Program-made: the position numbers and the translations under genes | Source: Firmicutes bacterium HGW-Firmicutes-9 | Lineage (GTDB): Bacteria > Bacillota > Clostridia > Christensenellales > CAG-138 | DNA length: 64,000 nt | Reading direction: 5' to 3' | NCBI GenBank assembly: GCA_002841395.1 | Contig: PGZM01000005.1 | Coordinates: forward strand, 78,556 to 142,555 | Shown: positions 45,400-54,412 of the stretch, piece by piece | Position numbering within the stretch: position 1 is the first letter of the stretch | Layout: every line of letters begins with the position of its first letter | Notes under the pieces: generated by a model | Told to the model about the DNA's origin: nothing | The model's input: the letters and a program-made list of their open reading frames with translations, nothing else | Database searches by the model: none

Positions 45400-46647
45400 T
45401 TATTTGAACAGGCCAGACAAGATCGTTTTCTTCTTGTTCTTCTCCTGCACCATGGCGTTGACCTTGGTGGGCAGACCGTAGAGGTTGATGAAGCCTTCCG
45501 CGTCCTTCTGGTTGTAGTCGCTCTCGCCAAAGGTAGCGATGGCTTCCGAATAGAGGCTGTAGGGGCTCTCGATGCCGGCCTTGATGATGTTGCCCTTGTA
45601 GAGCTTGAGCTTCACGGAGCCGGTGACGGTTTCCTGCGTCTTGTCGACGAAGGCTGCGAGGGCTTCCCGCAGCGGCGAAAACCAGAGACCGTTATAGACG
45701 AGTTCCGCGTAGGTGATTGCGAGTTCCGCCTTCTTATGCGCGGTCATCTTATCCAGCGTGATGGTCTCGAGCGCTTCGTGCGCTTTGTAGAGGATCGTGC
45801 CGCCGGGGGTTTCGTAGACGCCGCGGCATTTGATGCCGACGAGGCGGTTTTCCACGATGTCGAGAAGTCCGATGCCGTTTGCGCCGCCGACTTCGTTGAG
45901 GGCGAGGATGATGTTCTTCGCGCTCATCTTCTTGCCGTCGAGGGAGACGGGAACGCCCTTTTCAAACCCGATGGTCACATAGGTGGGTTTGTCCGGCGCG
46001 AGCTCGGGGCAGACGCTCATTTCGAGGAAGCCGTCTTTCTTGTAGAGCGGCTCGTTCATCGGATCTTCCAGATCCAGTCCCTCGTGAGAGAGATGCCAGA
46101 GGTTTTTATCCTTGGAGTAGTTCGTCTCGCGGCTGATGTTCAGCGGGACGTTGTGCGCCTCGGCATATTCGATCTCGTCTTCGCGGCTCTTGAGGTCCCA
46201 TTCACGCCACGGTGCGATAACTTTCATGTTGGGCGCAAAGTGCTTGATGGCGAGTTCGAAACGAACCTGATCGTTGCCCTTGCCGGTGCAGCCGTGGGCG
46301 ATGGCGTCCGCGCCCTCTTTGAGTGCGATCTCCGCGATACGCTGTGCGATGACGGGACGCGCAAACGACGTACCGAGCAGATACTCTTCGTAGATTGCGC
46401 CGGCTTTGAGGGTCGGCACGATGAAATCGTCGACAAACTCATTGGTCAGGTCTTCGACATAGAGCTTGGAAGCCCCCGTCTTGAGCGCTTTCTGCTCGAG
46501 TCCGCCGAGCTCGCCCATGCCCTGACCAACGTCGCCCGCGACGGCGATGACTTCGCAGCCGGGGTAGTTTTCCTTGAGCCAGGGGATGATGACGGATGTA
46601 TCCAGCCCACCGGAATAGGCTAAAACGATCTTCTTGATGTTCGACAT
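45400..46647 (-). CDS. argG: Argininosuccinate synthase
   Basis: 415 residues from ATG at 46647 with GGAGG upstream (an ATG 39 codons earlier lies upstream of the promoter). PP-loop ATP-binding [15 protein letters not shown] at the N-terminus; [13 protein letters not shown] and the aspartate/citrulline site [14 protein letters not shown] further on. Condenses citrulline and aspartate. First gene of argGHCJBDF and directly behind the operon promoter. Its tail is duplicated immediately downstream. Confidence 0.96.
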   Translation of the reverse strand: MSNIKKIVLAYSGGLDTSVIIPWLKENYPGCEVIAVAGDVGQGMGELGGLEQKALKTGASKLYVEDLTNEFVDDFIVPTLKAGAIYEEYLLGTSFARPVIAQRIAEIALKEGADAIAHGCTGKGNDQVRFELAIKHFAPNMKVIAPWREWDLKSREDEIEYAEAHNVPLNISRETNYSKDKNLWHLSHEGLDLEDPMNEPLYKKDGFLEMSVCPELAPDKPTYVTIGFEKGVPVSLDGKKMSAKNIILALNEVGGANGIGLLDIVENRLVGIKCRGVYETPGGTILYKAHEALETITLDKMTAHKKAELAITYAELVYNGLWFSPLREALAAFVDKTQETVTGSVKLKLYKGNIIKAGIESPYSLYSEAIATFGESDYNQKDAEGFINLYGLPTKVNAMVQEKNKKKTILSGLFK

Positions 46648-46678
46648 GGTAGTTGCCTCCAATTGGTGAATTGCATAT

Positions 46679-46707
46679 ATATTAATAAAAATAGAATAAA
46701 TAGTCAA
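46679..46707 (-). promoter_or_regulatory. Promoter of the arginine operon
   Basis: Minus-strand TTGACT (46702-46707), exactly 17 bp, TAATAT (46679-46684), within an AT-rich stretch 32-60 bp before the argG start codon. One of the best consensus promoters in the window. Confidence 0.75.
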
Positions 46708-46768
46708 GAGGTTTTTTGAAGAAAATGAGGATTTATTTGAAAAATTCAATGCTAAGACGAGCAAACAC

Positions 46769-46800
46769 TGAATAATATGCAGTAATATGCATATTATTCA
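46769..46800. promoter_or_regulatory. Perfect 12-bp inverted repeat upstream of the arg promoter
   Basis: TGAATAATATGC (46769-46780), 8-nt loop, GCATATTATTCA (46789-46800), about 60 bp upstream of the -35. It contains TGAAT and ATTCA half-sites as ARG boxes do, but the spacing is not that of a canonical ArgR site. Likely operator or an upstream hairpin. Confidence 0.5.
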
Positions 46801-46955
46801 ACGCGATGTCCCTATACGGGGCAATCTGGAACATATAAAATGAATAAACCACCCTGCATGTCTGCAAAGCGGCTCATTATAAACGGCGCGGTTCGCCGGC
46901 GTGATATCGTTTTGAGGGTAAAACGGCGCTTTCGCGCCGAGGAGAGAGCAATTGT

Positions 46956-47645
46956 TTAAACGCAGGCGGGAATCGGACACCAGGGCCTGCGCGGGGTGAT
47001 GCGTCTGCGGCAGACCGCGTCCTTGAAGGCGTAGCGTTCTGCGGTGAAAAACGAGATGCGCCGTTTTGCGTGCGCGTGCACTTCGCGCTCCTCGGAGATT
47101 GCGATCAGTTCGCTCATGGAACCAAGGCAGGCGGAGAATGCGTGCTTTACGTCGCGGGCAAGGGTGCAACCCTCTGTGCGATAATCGCGCTTCATGCGGT
47201 AGATCTCTTTGACCACGTCGCGCGCGATTTCGCAGTTGGTAAAGCGAAACGCGGAAAGTGTACTTTCTTCTATCGTATAGTGATCGCGGAAATAGTCGTT
47301 GAGCCGCGATTCATATGCGCCGTGTTCCTTCAGCCCAAGCCGGAACTCCGGCGAGTGTGCGAAGGTGAAGTAGTCCGTCAGGTAATGGCAGAGTATGCCG
47401 AGGCGAAGCGTGTATTCCGGCGGCAGCTGTTCGCCGCGTGTCACGGGCTGCCCCGCGAGCGCTTCGGTGAAAATATGGATCTCGCGCTGGCATTTCAGCG
47501 TGAAGTGCGGGTTCAGGATCAGCTCCGGCAAATAGTCCGGCAGCATGTTTCCCAGTACAAACAGTTCACGGTCGAGTTTGACGCCTTGTGCGGTCAGTGC
47601 TTCATACAGCAGATGCCCCATGGCATGGTGGGACGCAGACTTCAT
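46956..47645 (-). CDS. Zinc-dependent phospholipase C-like protein
   Basis: 229 residues, ATG at 47645 with AGGAGAG upstream. Helical protein with a metal-ligand pattern of the zinc-dependent phospholipase C/D family: an early His pair (SHHAMGH), LGNMLPDYLPE, and HYLTDYFTFAHS near residue 90. No signal peptide, so it would act inside the cell; similar short proteins are common and uncharacterised in Clostridia. Single gene between the arg and molybdenum hydroxylase operons. Lipase activity is only a family-level inference. Confidence 0.75.
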   Translation of the reverse strand: MKSASHHAMGHLLYEALTAQGVKLDRELFVLGNMLPDYLPELILNPHFTLKCQREIHIFTEALAGQPVTRGEQLPPEYTLRLGILCHYLTDYFTFAHSPEFRLGLKEHGAYESRLNDYFRDHYTIEESTLSAFRFTNCEIARDVVKEIYRMKRDYRTEGCTLARDVKHAFSACLGSMSELIAISEEREVHAHAKRRISFFTAERYAFKDAVCRRRITPRRPWCPIPACV

Positions 47646-47775
47646 CTTCTCTCCTTTTCTTCTTTTCTAGACTTTTCTCTTTTCGTTCTCGTCTATCATA
47701 GAGGAAAAGCATTTGATAAACATCTCTTTTTCGTAAAACAAATGTAAAATTTCGGGGTTTTGGATTGTAAAATAT

Positions 47776-47811
47776 TAAAAAACAAGCCGTTTGTGTGGAC
47801 AAACGGCTTGT
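47776..47811 (-). terminator. Terminator of the molybdenum hydroxylase operon
   Basis: Perfect 13-bp stem ACAAGCCGTTTGT/ACAAACGGCTTGT with a 4-nt loop, followed on the minus strand by TTTTTTAAT; 32 bp past the large-subunit stop. Confidence 0.9.
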
Positions 47812-47842
47812 TTTGCTCGATAAGTATTACTTTTCTGTCATA

Positions 47843-50218
47843 CTATTTGGTTTCGGCTGCTTTCTTCTCACGAAGCGCCGCAAGCACCACATCGGGCGTC
47901 AGCGGCATGCGCAGGAAGCGAACGCCGATGGCGTTGGCAACCGCGTTGGCGATTGCCGGTGCGCCCGGAACCATCGTGATTTCGCCGATGCCGCGCGCGC
48001 CGTAGGGACCGGTGGGTTCGGGCTTTTCGATGGCCTCGACGATCATCTCCGGCATGTCCTCGAACGCGGGGATCTTATAATCCACAAAGCTCGGGTTCAT
48101 CACGCGGCCGTCCTTGAGCTTGAGCTCTTCATACAACGCGGTGCCCATCGCCTGCACCATCGCGCCCTCTGCCTGGCCTTCATACATCGCGGGGTTGATG
48201 ACCTTGCCCGCGTCGAAGACGGAGACCATCTTGAGCACCTTGACCTTGCCGGTCTCGATGTCGACCTCGACCTCCGCGCCGTTGACGCCCATGCTCCAGA
48301 ATGCAACGGGCTTGGGCGAAAGGCCGGTCTTCTTGTCGGCCGCGATGTTGTTCGGCACCACGAAGGAACCGACGCCGATCATTGGGCCGCCGATGCCGCT
48401 CTGATCCGGCAGGGTGAGGCCCAGCGCGAACGCGGCGAGCGGCACCTTCTGATCCGGATAGAACTTGCGGCAGACATAGCCGCCTTCGAGAAACAGGTCG
48501 TTTTTCCACGTGCCCATTTTGATCTGTGCAAGCTCCAGAATCTTGTTGCGGATGTCCTCCGCGGCAAGCTTGGTGGCGTTGCCCGCGCAATAGGTCGAGC
48601 GGGAAGCGACTGTCTGCCATTCATACGGGGTGTGGTCGGTGTCGCCGGTGCGCACGCTGATCTTCTCGACCGGGACCGTTAGCGTTTCCGCCGCGATCTG
48701 CGCCATGACGGTGTCTGAACCCTGGCCTATGTCGTGGCAGGAAGCCAGCAGCATAAACGTGCCGTCCTCGTTCATACGGATGATGACGGAGGAGGCGACG
48801 TCCGTCGGCATCGACGGGGCTTTCCAGCCGCCCGCGATGCCCTTGCCGCGCAGCTTTGTCGGGCTGCCGGAAGGTGCGCTGGGCTTGTCCATCTCCATGA
48901 GCTGGGAAGCGCGTTCAAGGCACTCCTGATAACCCGCGACGTTGATGGTCTGGCCCGTTGCACTCTTGCCGCCTTCGCGGATGCCGTTGAGTTTGCGCAT
49001 TTCGAGCGGGTCGATGCCCATCTCGTGCGCGATCATATCGATGTTCTGCTCGATACCGAAGTGGATTTCGCACATGCCGAATCCGCGGTACGGACCGCCG
49101 ACGGGGTGGTTCGTGTAGACGCAGTAGCTGTCGGTCGCGATGTTCTCGATATCATACGGACCCACACAGCCCCAGCCCGCGGCTTTGACGATGTTCACGC
49201 CGTATTCCGTATACGCGCCGCCGTCCCAGGCAAGCACGTTCTTGGAGCCGATGATCTTGCCGTCTTTACGCACGGCGGTCTTGATGTTGATGTGTAATCC
49301 CTGACGCACATAAGCGTTCTGGAACTCGTCCTCACGCGTATAGGTCATCTTGACCGGGCGTCCGGGATTGAGCATCGCGAGCGGGATGACGATGCCTTCG
49401 AGCGTGGTGCCGGCTTTGCAGCCAAATCCGCCGCCGACGGCTTTGCTGATGACGCGAATCTTGTTGAGCGGGAAGTCGAACGTCTCCGCCAGTGCGCGGC
49501 GCACGGCAAAGGGACTCTGGCACGCTGCCCAGATGGTCAGATCGCCGTCCGGCATATACTGCGCGGTGCAGGCGTGCGGCTCGATCGGCACGTGCTGGAC
49601 GTGGGGAATGTAGAAGCTGTGATCAAACACGCGATCCGCTTCTTCAAACGCCTTGTCCGCGTCGCCTTTTCTCAGCACGTAGTGATGCGAGATGTTGGTG
49701 CCGGGCTTCGGGTAGAAAATCGGCAGCACTTTGTAGGAACCGAGGTCGGGGTGGATGATGGGTGCGTCCGGCTTCATGCCCTCGAGAGAGTCCGTAACGG
49801 CGGGTAACACTTCGTAATCCACCTTGACGAGTTCGCAGGCACGGCGCGCGATCTCCGGAGAGTCCGCGGCGACGGCTGCCACCGGCTCGCCGCGATAACG
49901 CGCTTTGCCGACGGCGATGAAGTTCTTATCTTCCAGATACAGTCCGGCGCGTTTCTTATAGCACTCGCCGGTGATTACGCTGCGCACGCCCGGGAGGGAC
50001 TGCGCCGCGGTGAGGTCGATGGAGAGGATGTTTGCGTGCGCATGGGGAGAGCGCACCACCTGCGCGTAGAGCGGACGGGAAAACTGGATGTCGTCCGCGA
50101 ATACGGCGGTGCCGGTAACTTTTTTGATCGCGTCTAGGCGTTCAACGGATTGTCCTACGACATTCATTTTAGATTGAGTTGCATTCAGGAGTTCTTTCGA
50201 TTGTTCGTTGGTGTTCAT
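47843..50218 (-). CDS. Molybdenum hydroxylase large subunit (xanthine dehydrogenase family)
   Basis: 791 residues. Binds molybdopterin cytosine dinucleotide and hydroxylates an N-heterocycle or aldehyde. Landmarks: N-terminal GTAVFADDIQF, GGGFGCKAG, the pterin-binding DIGQGSDTVMAQ, and GARGIGEITMVPGAPAIANA with the catalytic Glu near the C-terminus. Start codon overlaps the Fe-S subunit stop by four bases. Substrate (xanthine, other purine, nicotinate-like compound) cannot be fixed. MocA-like genes upstream supply the CMP form of the cofactor. Confidence 0.93.
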   Translation of the reverse strand: MNTNEQSKELLNATQSKMNVVGQSVERLDAIKKVTGTAVFADDIQFSRPLYAQVVRSPHAHANILSIDLTAAQSLPGVRSVITGECYKKRAGLYLEDKNFIAVGKARYRGEPVAAVAADSPEIARRACELVKVDYEVLPAVTDSLEGMKPDAPIIHPDLGSYKVLPIFYPKPGTNISHHYVLRKGDADKAFEEADRVFDHSFYIPHVQHVPIEPHACTAQYMPDGDLTIWAACQSPFAVRRALAETFDFPLNKIRVISKAVGGGFGCKAGTTLEGIVIPLAMLNPGRPVKMTYTREDEFQNAYVRQGLHINIKTAVRKDGKIIGSKNVLAWDGGAYTEYGVNIVKAAGWGCVGPYDIENIATDSYCVYTNHPVGGPYRGFGMCEIHFGIEQNIDMIAHEMGIDPLEMRKLNGIREGGKSATGQTINVAGYQECLERASQLMEMDKPSAPSGSPTKLRGKGIAGGWKAPSMPTDVASSVIIRMNEDGTFMLLASCHDIGQGSDTVMAQIAAETLTVPVEKISVRTGDTDHTPYEWQTVASRSTYCAGNATKLAAEDIRNKILELAQIKMGTWKNDLFLEGGYVCRKFYPDQKVPLAAFALGLTLPDQSGIGGPMIGVGSFVVPNNIAADKKTGLSPKPVAFWSMGVNGAEVEVDIETGKVKVLKMVSVFDAGKVINPAMYEGQAEGAMVQAMGTALYEELKLKDGRVMNPSFVDYKIPAFEDMPEMIVEAIEKPEPTGPYGARGIGEITMVPGAPAIANAVANAIGVRFLRMPLTPDVVLAALREKKAAETK

Positions 50219-50691
50219 TTCTTGTAAACCCCCTTTGCAACCACGTCTTCGATGGCTTCTACGATCTTTTTATAACCCGTGCAGCGGCAGAGGTTGCCCG
50301 ACATGTTGCGGTTGATCTCTTCGCGCGTGGGGGTTGGGTTTTCGCGGAGCATCGCCTCGGCGCTCATGAGCATGCCGGGCGTGCAGAAACCGCATTGCAG
50401 CGCCGCATGCTCGATGAACGACTCCTGCAAGGGGCTGAGTTCGTCGCCGGTGGCGAGGCCTTCTACCGTGGTGATGACCGTGCCGTCGGCTTCGGGTGCG
50501 AGCACGAGGCAGGCGTTGACCGCCTGACCGTCCATAATGATGGTGCAGGCGCCGCATTCACCGGCTCCGCAGCCTTCTTTGGTGCCCGTATAGCCGAGCT
50601 TTTCGCGTAACACGTGCAGCAACGTCTCGCTGCCGGAGACATTCAGTTCTACCGGCTCGCCGTTGACGCAGAATTTGACACAATAGTCCAT
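50215..50691 (-). CDS. Molybdenum hydroxylase [2Fe-2S] subunit
   Basis: 158 residues from ATG at 50691, with AAGGAGG upstream (codons before it are spurious). N-terminal plant-type ferredoxin cluster CGAGECGACTIIMDGQAVNAC and C-terminal helical cluster CGFCTPGML ... NLCRCTGYKKI: the standard two-cluster small subunit that passes electrons from the Mo site to FAD. Lies between the FAD and Mo subunit genes, 13 bp after the former. Confidence 0.95.
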   Translation of the reverse strand: MDYCVKFCVNGEPVELNVSGSETLLHVLREKLGYTGTKEGCGAGECGACTIIMDGQAVNACLVLAPEADGTVITTVEGLATGDELSPLQESFIEHAALQCGFCTPGMLMSAEAMLRENPTPTREEINRNMSGNLCRCTGYKKIVEAIEDVVAKGVYKK

Positions 50692-50704
50692 GCTGGTTTC
50701 CTCC

Positions 50705-51538
50705 TTAGCGCAGTTTCGTGAGCCCGTCGCGCACGAGGTACGACACGATGTCCAGCCGGTATTGCCGGTCTGCGCGTACGTCGTCGATGGGGCTGACTTC
50801 GGTCGCGGCAAGCGCCGCAGCCTCTTCGATCAAAGCATCGGTCAGCGGCTTGTCCTTGAGCAATGCTTCGGTCTTGGGCAGGCGCAGCGGCGTGGGCGCA
50901 ACAGAGCCCATCGCGATGCGGTATTCGTTTCCGGTTTTAAGCACCGTGCCGCAGACGGTGGAAAGATCGACTTCGTTTCTGCGCGCGACCTTGCGGAACA
51001 CGCCCTGCGCATCCGGCAGGTATGGCACGCGGATGCCCGTGACGAGTTCGCCGGGCTTGAGCGCAACCTTGCGCACGAAGAGGATGAACTCTTGAATCGG
51101 AATCTCGCGGCAGCCCGGCAAGCCGTATACTTCCATAACCGCGTTGTGGACATACAGCGGGGTCGCCGTGTCCGCAAGCGGAGAAGCGTTGACGATGTTG
51201 CCGACGCAGGTTGCGCGGTTACGGATCTGCCGTCCGCCGACATAGGCTGCGGCTTCGGCGAGATACGGATAATACCGTTTCACATACTCGTTGGTTGCGA
51301 TCTGCGTCATGGTCGCCAGCGCGCCGATGTGCAGGCCGTCTGTCTCGGAAAACGTGATACTGTCGATGTCGGAAATTTTCTTCAGGTCGATCACGAAGTC
51401 CGGTGCGATCAGGTGGTCGCGCAGGCGGATGATGACGTCCGTCGCGCCAGCCATAAAGATCGCCTTGTCGTCGTGCTCCAGTTTGAGCGCGGCGGCTTCC
51501 TCCAATGTTTCAGGAGCAAGATACACAAAATCTCTCAA
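50705..51538 (-). CDS. Molybdenum hydroxylase FAD-binding subunit
   Basis: 277 residues from a TTG at 51538, chosen because AGGAG lies eight bases upstream and family members start at the DFVYLAPETLEEA strand; an ATG at 51556 overlaps that ribosome binding site. FAD-binding_5 domain with FMAGATDVIIRLRD (pyrophosphate loop) and the second motif IRNRATCVGNIVNASP; CO-dehydrogenase flavoprotein C-domain follows. First gene of the three-subunit enzyme; order FAD, Fe-S, Mo. Confidence 0.92.
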   Translation of the reverse strand: MRDFVYLAPETLEEAAALKLEHDDKAIFMAGATDVIIRLRDHLIAPDFVIDLKKISDIDSITFSETDGLHIGALATMTQIATNEYVKRYYPYLAEAAAYVGGRQIRNRATCVGNIVNASPLADTATPLYVHNAVMEVYGLPGCREIPIQEFILFVRKVALKPGELVTGIRVPYLPDAQGVFRKVARRNEVDLSTVCGTVLKTGNEYRIAMGSVAPTPLRLPKTEALLKDKPLTDALIEEAAALAATEVSPIDDVRADRQYRLDIVSYLVRDGLTKLR

Positions 51539-51562
51539 GAACGGTTCTCCTCTCATTTCTGA

Positions 51563-51661
51563 ATGAAGTATAAAAACCCCTACGGGGGAATGGCCCTTTG
51601 CAAACGATTCATCTAATGTGGATACAGTTGATGAAGTATTAACCCCTGCGGGGGAATAGCC
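51563..51661 (-). repeat. Twin hairpin repeat in the leader of the Mo-hydroxylase genes
   Basis: Copy A 51563-51595 and copy B 51631-51661 share ATGAAGTAT, an AACCCCT(A/G)CGGGGGAAT core and GCC. Each forms a CCCC/GGGG stem-loop. On the minus strand copy A is followed by TTTTT, so it could act as a weak terminator or attenuator just before the FAD-subunit gene. Not a recognised riboswitch. Confidence 0.6.
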
Positions 51662-51799
51662 AAAGGTTCTATTCTGTTTTCAGGACGTCTTTGTCAGTTA
51701 AGAAGAAACAATAATCGTGCAATAGATCAGTCTAACAGTATGATAATCTTTTCGGAAAAGTCGGTTGTATTTCGATCTTACGTGCAATCAGATGTGTGG

Positions 51800-52714
51800 T
51801 TAACTAAATTCCCTGTGTTGAATCTCCAGCAGCGCTGCGGACAACTCCCGCTCGAGTTTGCGATATCGCGCCACCCAGTTGAGCCCTTCCTGCGTGAGAC
51901 TGCTGCCGCCGCCGGTAGCTCCCCCGAGCTTGCGCTCCACGAGTCTGCAACCCAACGCCTCTTCCATGCGGTTGAGCGTCAGCCATGCATTACTATAAGA
52001 AAGCTGCGCCCTTGCGGCGCCCCGCTGGAGCGACTGCTCCTGCTCGATGCACTCAAGCAACCGTATGCCGCGCTCGTCGATGCCGGTTTCGCCCAGCGAT
52101 ATGGTCAGCGCAGCGGTCAGCACGGGGTTGACGCGCGTCTGCTCGCGCTGCTCGCGCTGATAATCCGACTCGGTATTGATGTCGATGAGCATGCCGTTTT
52201 CGTCCGTCGGCACAAACTCCGTCTCGCGTTTCCATTGTGCTAGCGCGCCGCGCAGTCCACGATCGCCTTCATAACCTAATAAAGAAGAAAAGCAGCTCTT
52301 GCGGATCATGGCGGGGTGTCCCGCGCTGCCGCGAAAGCTCGGAATCGCGACGGTCTTGGAAGAACGCAACAGCTCTTTGATGGTATCCGCGTTGAGATAC
52401 GGCACGTCGCCGGGGGTGATCAGCGCGCGGTCGCAATCCTGCGGCAATGCATTGAGCGCGCACTGGACGGAGGCCATCATATCCGTGGTCGCGAAATCTT
52501 CGTTTTTGACGAAGCTTACGCTTTCGCCCGAAAGGTGACGCTCCAGCATGCCCGCGTGGTAGCCGGTGACGACGAGAATGTCGCTCACGCCCGCGGCGCG
52601 AAAGACCTCGATCTGGCGGCGGATGACGCTCTTTCCGTTGAGCTTGAGCATCGGTTGAAAATGGTTCATCTGCCGGGGTTCGCCCGCGGCGAGGATGACG
52701 GCAACCGTACTCAT
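51800..52714 (-). CDS. MocA-like nucleotidyltransferase fused to a ModE/LysR-type HTH
   Basis: 304 residues. N-terminal ~190 residues are a MobA/MocA-type NTP-transferase: VAVILAAGEPRQMN loop, ALITPGDVPYLN metal-binding Asp, and GHPAMI. Residues about 215-300 are a winged HTH like the ModE N-domain: QLSYSNAWLTLNRMEEALGC and LVERKLGGATGGGSSLTQEG, a close ModE signature. Likely makes molybdopterin cytosine dinucleotide and also binds DNA, perhaps coupling cofactor supply to transcription of the hydroxylase genes downstream. The glycine loop AAGEPRQM deviates from AAGxSxRMG. Confidence 0.82.
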   Translation of the reverse strand: MSTVAVILAAGEPRQMNHFQPMLKLNGKSVIRRQIEVFRAAGVSDILVVTGYHAGMLERHLSGESVSFVKNEDFATTDMMASVQCALNALPQDCDRALITPGDVPYLNADTIKELLRSSKTVAIPSFRGSAGHPAMIRKSCFSSLLGYEGDRGLRGALAQWKRETEFVPTDENGMLIDINTESDYQREQREQTRVNPVLTAALTISLGETGIDERGIRLLECIEQEQSLQRGAARAQLSYSNAWLTLNRMEEALGCRLVERKLGGATGGGSSLTQEGLNWVARYRKLERELSAALLEIQHREFS

Positions 52715-53337
52715 GCTTCATCCTCCTTTGCGTTCTTTTGATGCATATATTGCTGCACGCGTTCAAAATCTTCCGGCGTGTCAACGTCTAACTTGCAGCC
52801 TGCGTTGTGCGTAACCACATAGCCGATCTTTGCGTTCAGCGCGCGGAACGCGCCGCGCAGCCCGTCTTCGCCCGGGTAGGCGATCAGGGAATCAAACAGT
52901 CTCGCATGGATCAGCGGCGGATGCAGGCGCTTTGTGCCTGTGCTAGGGAAGACGACATCCCAGTCGCCCGATTCCATCTGTTGCATCAATTGATGCAACA
53001 TCTCCGGTTCGACGGCGGGCATATCGCCCGGTAAAAGGAAAGCTGCGTCGTAGCCACCCATCCGGCGGATCGCGTTGAGCCCGATGGTAAAGGAGGCGAA
53101 CATCTCCGTCTCCTCAAAGGCGTTGTTCCAAAGGAAATGTGCGTTGTACCCATCCAGCGCTGAGATGATCTCTTCGCCCCGTTTTCCGACCACAACAAAC
53201 AAGTCCGTGATTCCCGCTTGCGAGAACACGTTTGCTGTGTGAGCGATCATCGGGGTTCCGTCGATTGGCAGCAGCGGTTTAAATGCATGCATTCGCAGCG
53301 ACTGCCCGGCAACGGTAATCAAGCCTGCTGCTTTCAT
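52711..53337 (-). CDS. MobA/MocA-like nucleotidyltransferase
   Basis: 208 residues from ATG at 53337 (AGGTGGGA upstream; the codon before it is a TTG). NTP-transferase fold: AAGLITVAGQSLRM (lacking the usual GxSxRMG spacing), FLLPGDMPAVEPEM with the metal Asp, HPPLIHARLF, and VDTPEDFERV at the C-terminus. Overlaps the fusion gene by four bases. Possibly a second molybdopterin cytidylyltransferase or a related nucleotidyltransferase acting on the hydroxylase cofactor. Confidence 0.82.
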   Translation of the reverse strand: MKAAGLITVAGQSLRMHAFKPLLPIDGTPMIAHTANVFSQAGITDLFVVVGKRGEEIISALDGYNAHFLWNNAFEETEMFASFTIGLNAIRRMGGYDAAFLLPGDMPAVEPEMLHQLMQQMESGDWDVVFPSTGTKRLHPPLIHARLFDSLIAYPGEDGLRGAFRALNAKIGYVVTHNAGCKLDVDTPEDFERVQQYMHQKNAKEDEA

Positions 53338-53463
53338 CAATTATCCCACCTAATATCGAAATGGGTACGTTGCTAGAATCCTGCTTTTTTCGTCAATTGT
53401 CAAGATCGATATTTTCTTAATAAAATACTGAATTTTGCATGAACGCGTTTCAAATCCTGCGTT

Positions 53464-53814
53464 TTAACCGCCAAAGTCGGGTTCCGCGTCCGGCGGGCAT
53501 TCCCAGCTGTTCCGCGTCGTGTGGTGCTCTATTCCGGCGTAAAAGGAGGCGGCGCGCACCCGAAGAATCGACTTTGGTCCGGCGAGATATCCGCCGTCCT
53601 CATGAATCTCTTTAAAGATGATCAGCAGCGGTTCTTCGAGGCCATCCGCGTGCAGTACGCGCAAAAACACCATTACGCGACCGAAGCTGTCCGTTTCCAG
53701 CACGGCAATTTCGGGGAACTGCAGCGTTTCCGGCTGCTGAGAAAAGCGGGAGACAAAGTCGGCCGCGGCTGTGCGCTCCGTCGGGGTTGCTTCCCGTCCG
53801 CCGTAGGTGAGCAT
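53464..53814 (-). CDS. Conserved-looking hypothetical protein
   Basis: 116 residues, not recognised. Mixed alpha/beta composition without signal peptide: TERTAAADFVSRFSQQPE, then FPEIAVLETDSFGRVMVFLR and PLLIIFKEI, ending in an acidic Pro-rich tail. Gene-like codon use and a sensible length, but isolated by 120 bp or more on both sides. No function proposed. Confidence 0.6.
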   Translation of the reverse strand: MLTYGGREATPTERTAAADFVSRFSQQPETLQFPEIAVLETDSFGRVMVFLRVLHADGLEEPLLIIFKEIHEDGGYLAGPKSILRVRAASFYAGIEHHTTRNSWECPPDAEPDFGG

Positions 53815-54031
53815 GTTTTGTCCCTCCGAGTATATTTTTGAAACCTGATTTCAATATAGCATGTGCAGCGTACGGAAACAATCGTTTTCAATTATTTATT
53901 GACGCCAGAAGATTGAAATCTTGCAAAATAGTTTTGCGTGTTTGACCATAGGGCGGGGTGACACCGCCAAAACAAGATGCGGACGGGTTGTCGCCCGCCC
54001 GCAAAACGCGCGTTTTCTGCGTCTTTTTGGG

Positions 54032-54412
54032 TTAACCGAGGCCGAGGAGCTTGTTGCGCTCCTCCACATAGGCGCTGGTGGTCAGTTCGCCGCGTGCATA
54101 ACGCTCCTTGAGCGCGACGATCTCCGCGTTTGCGTGGTTGTCCGCGCGTCCGCCTTCGAGAACGAGCCTGCGTTCCTCATATTCGGCGGCGCCCATGCCG
54201 GAGGCTGCGCGTTGTTCATTGAGCATCGCGAGGAAGCGATCCTGTGCCGCGGGCGTTGCGCCCTGTGCGGCAACGGAGCCGGGGACTTTATACTTGCGGC
54301 TCGCGAGGAATACGATCAACAACACGATGCCGACGACAACGAGTACGGTGAGGATCAGGCCGACAAGGCCGCCGCCCATCATCCTCCCGGGAAAATATCG
54401 ATACATCAACAT
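54032..54412 (-). CDS. SHOCT-domain membrane protein
   Basis: 126 residues from ATG at 54412 with AAAGGA upstream. Short N-terminal segment YRYFPGRMMGGG, membrane helix VGLILTVLVVVGIVLLIVFL, then two helical SHOCT-like units: FLAMLNEQRAASGMGAAEYE and IVALKERYARGELTTSAYVE. A longer relative of the two SHOCT proteins at 20 kb. No partner gene beside it. Confidence 0.8.
   Translation of the reverse strand: MLMYRYFPGRMMGGGLVGLILTVLVVVGIVLLIVFLASRKYKVPGSVAAQGATPAAQDRFLAMLNEQRAASGMGAAEYEERRLVLEGGRADNHANAEIVALKERYARGELTTSAYVEERNKLLGLG

Noticed and set aside
46769..46800. Canonical ArgR ARG box
   Set aside because: Half-sites TGAAT and ATTCA are present but the spacing is not that of an ARG box; recorded only as an inverted repeat.
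51563..51661. Guanidine-II (mini-ykkC) or Moco riboswitch
   Set aside because: Two hairpins with short GC stems are suggestive, but the ACGR loop geometry and conserved aptamer sequence are not present on the coding strand.
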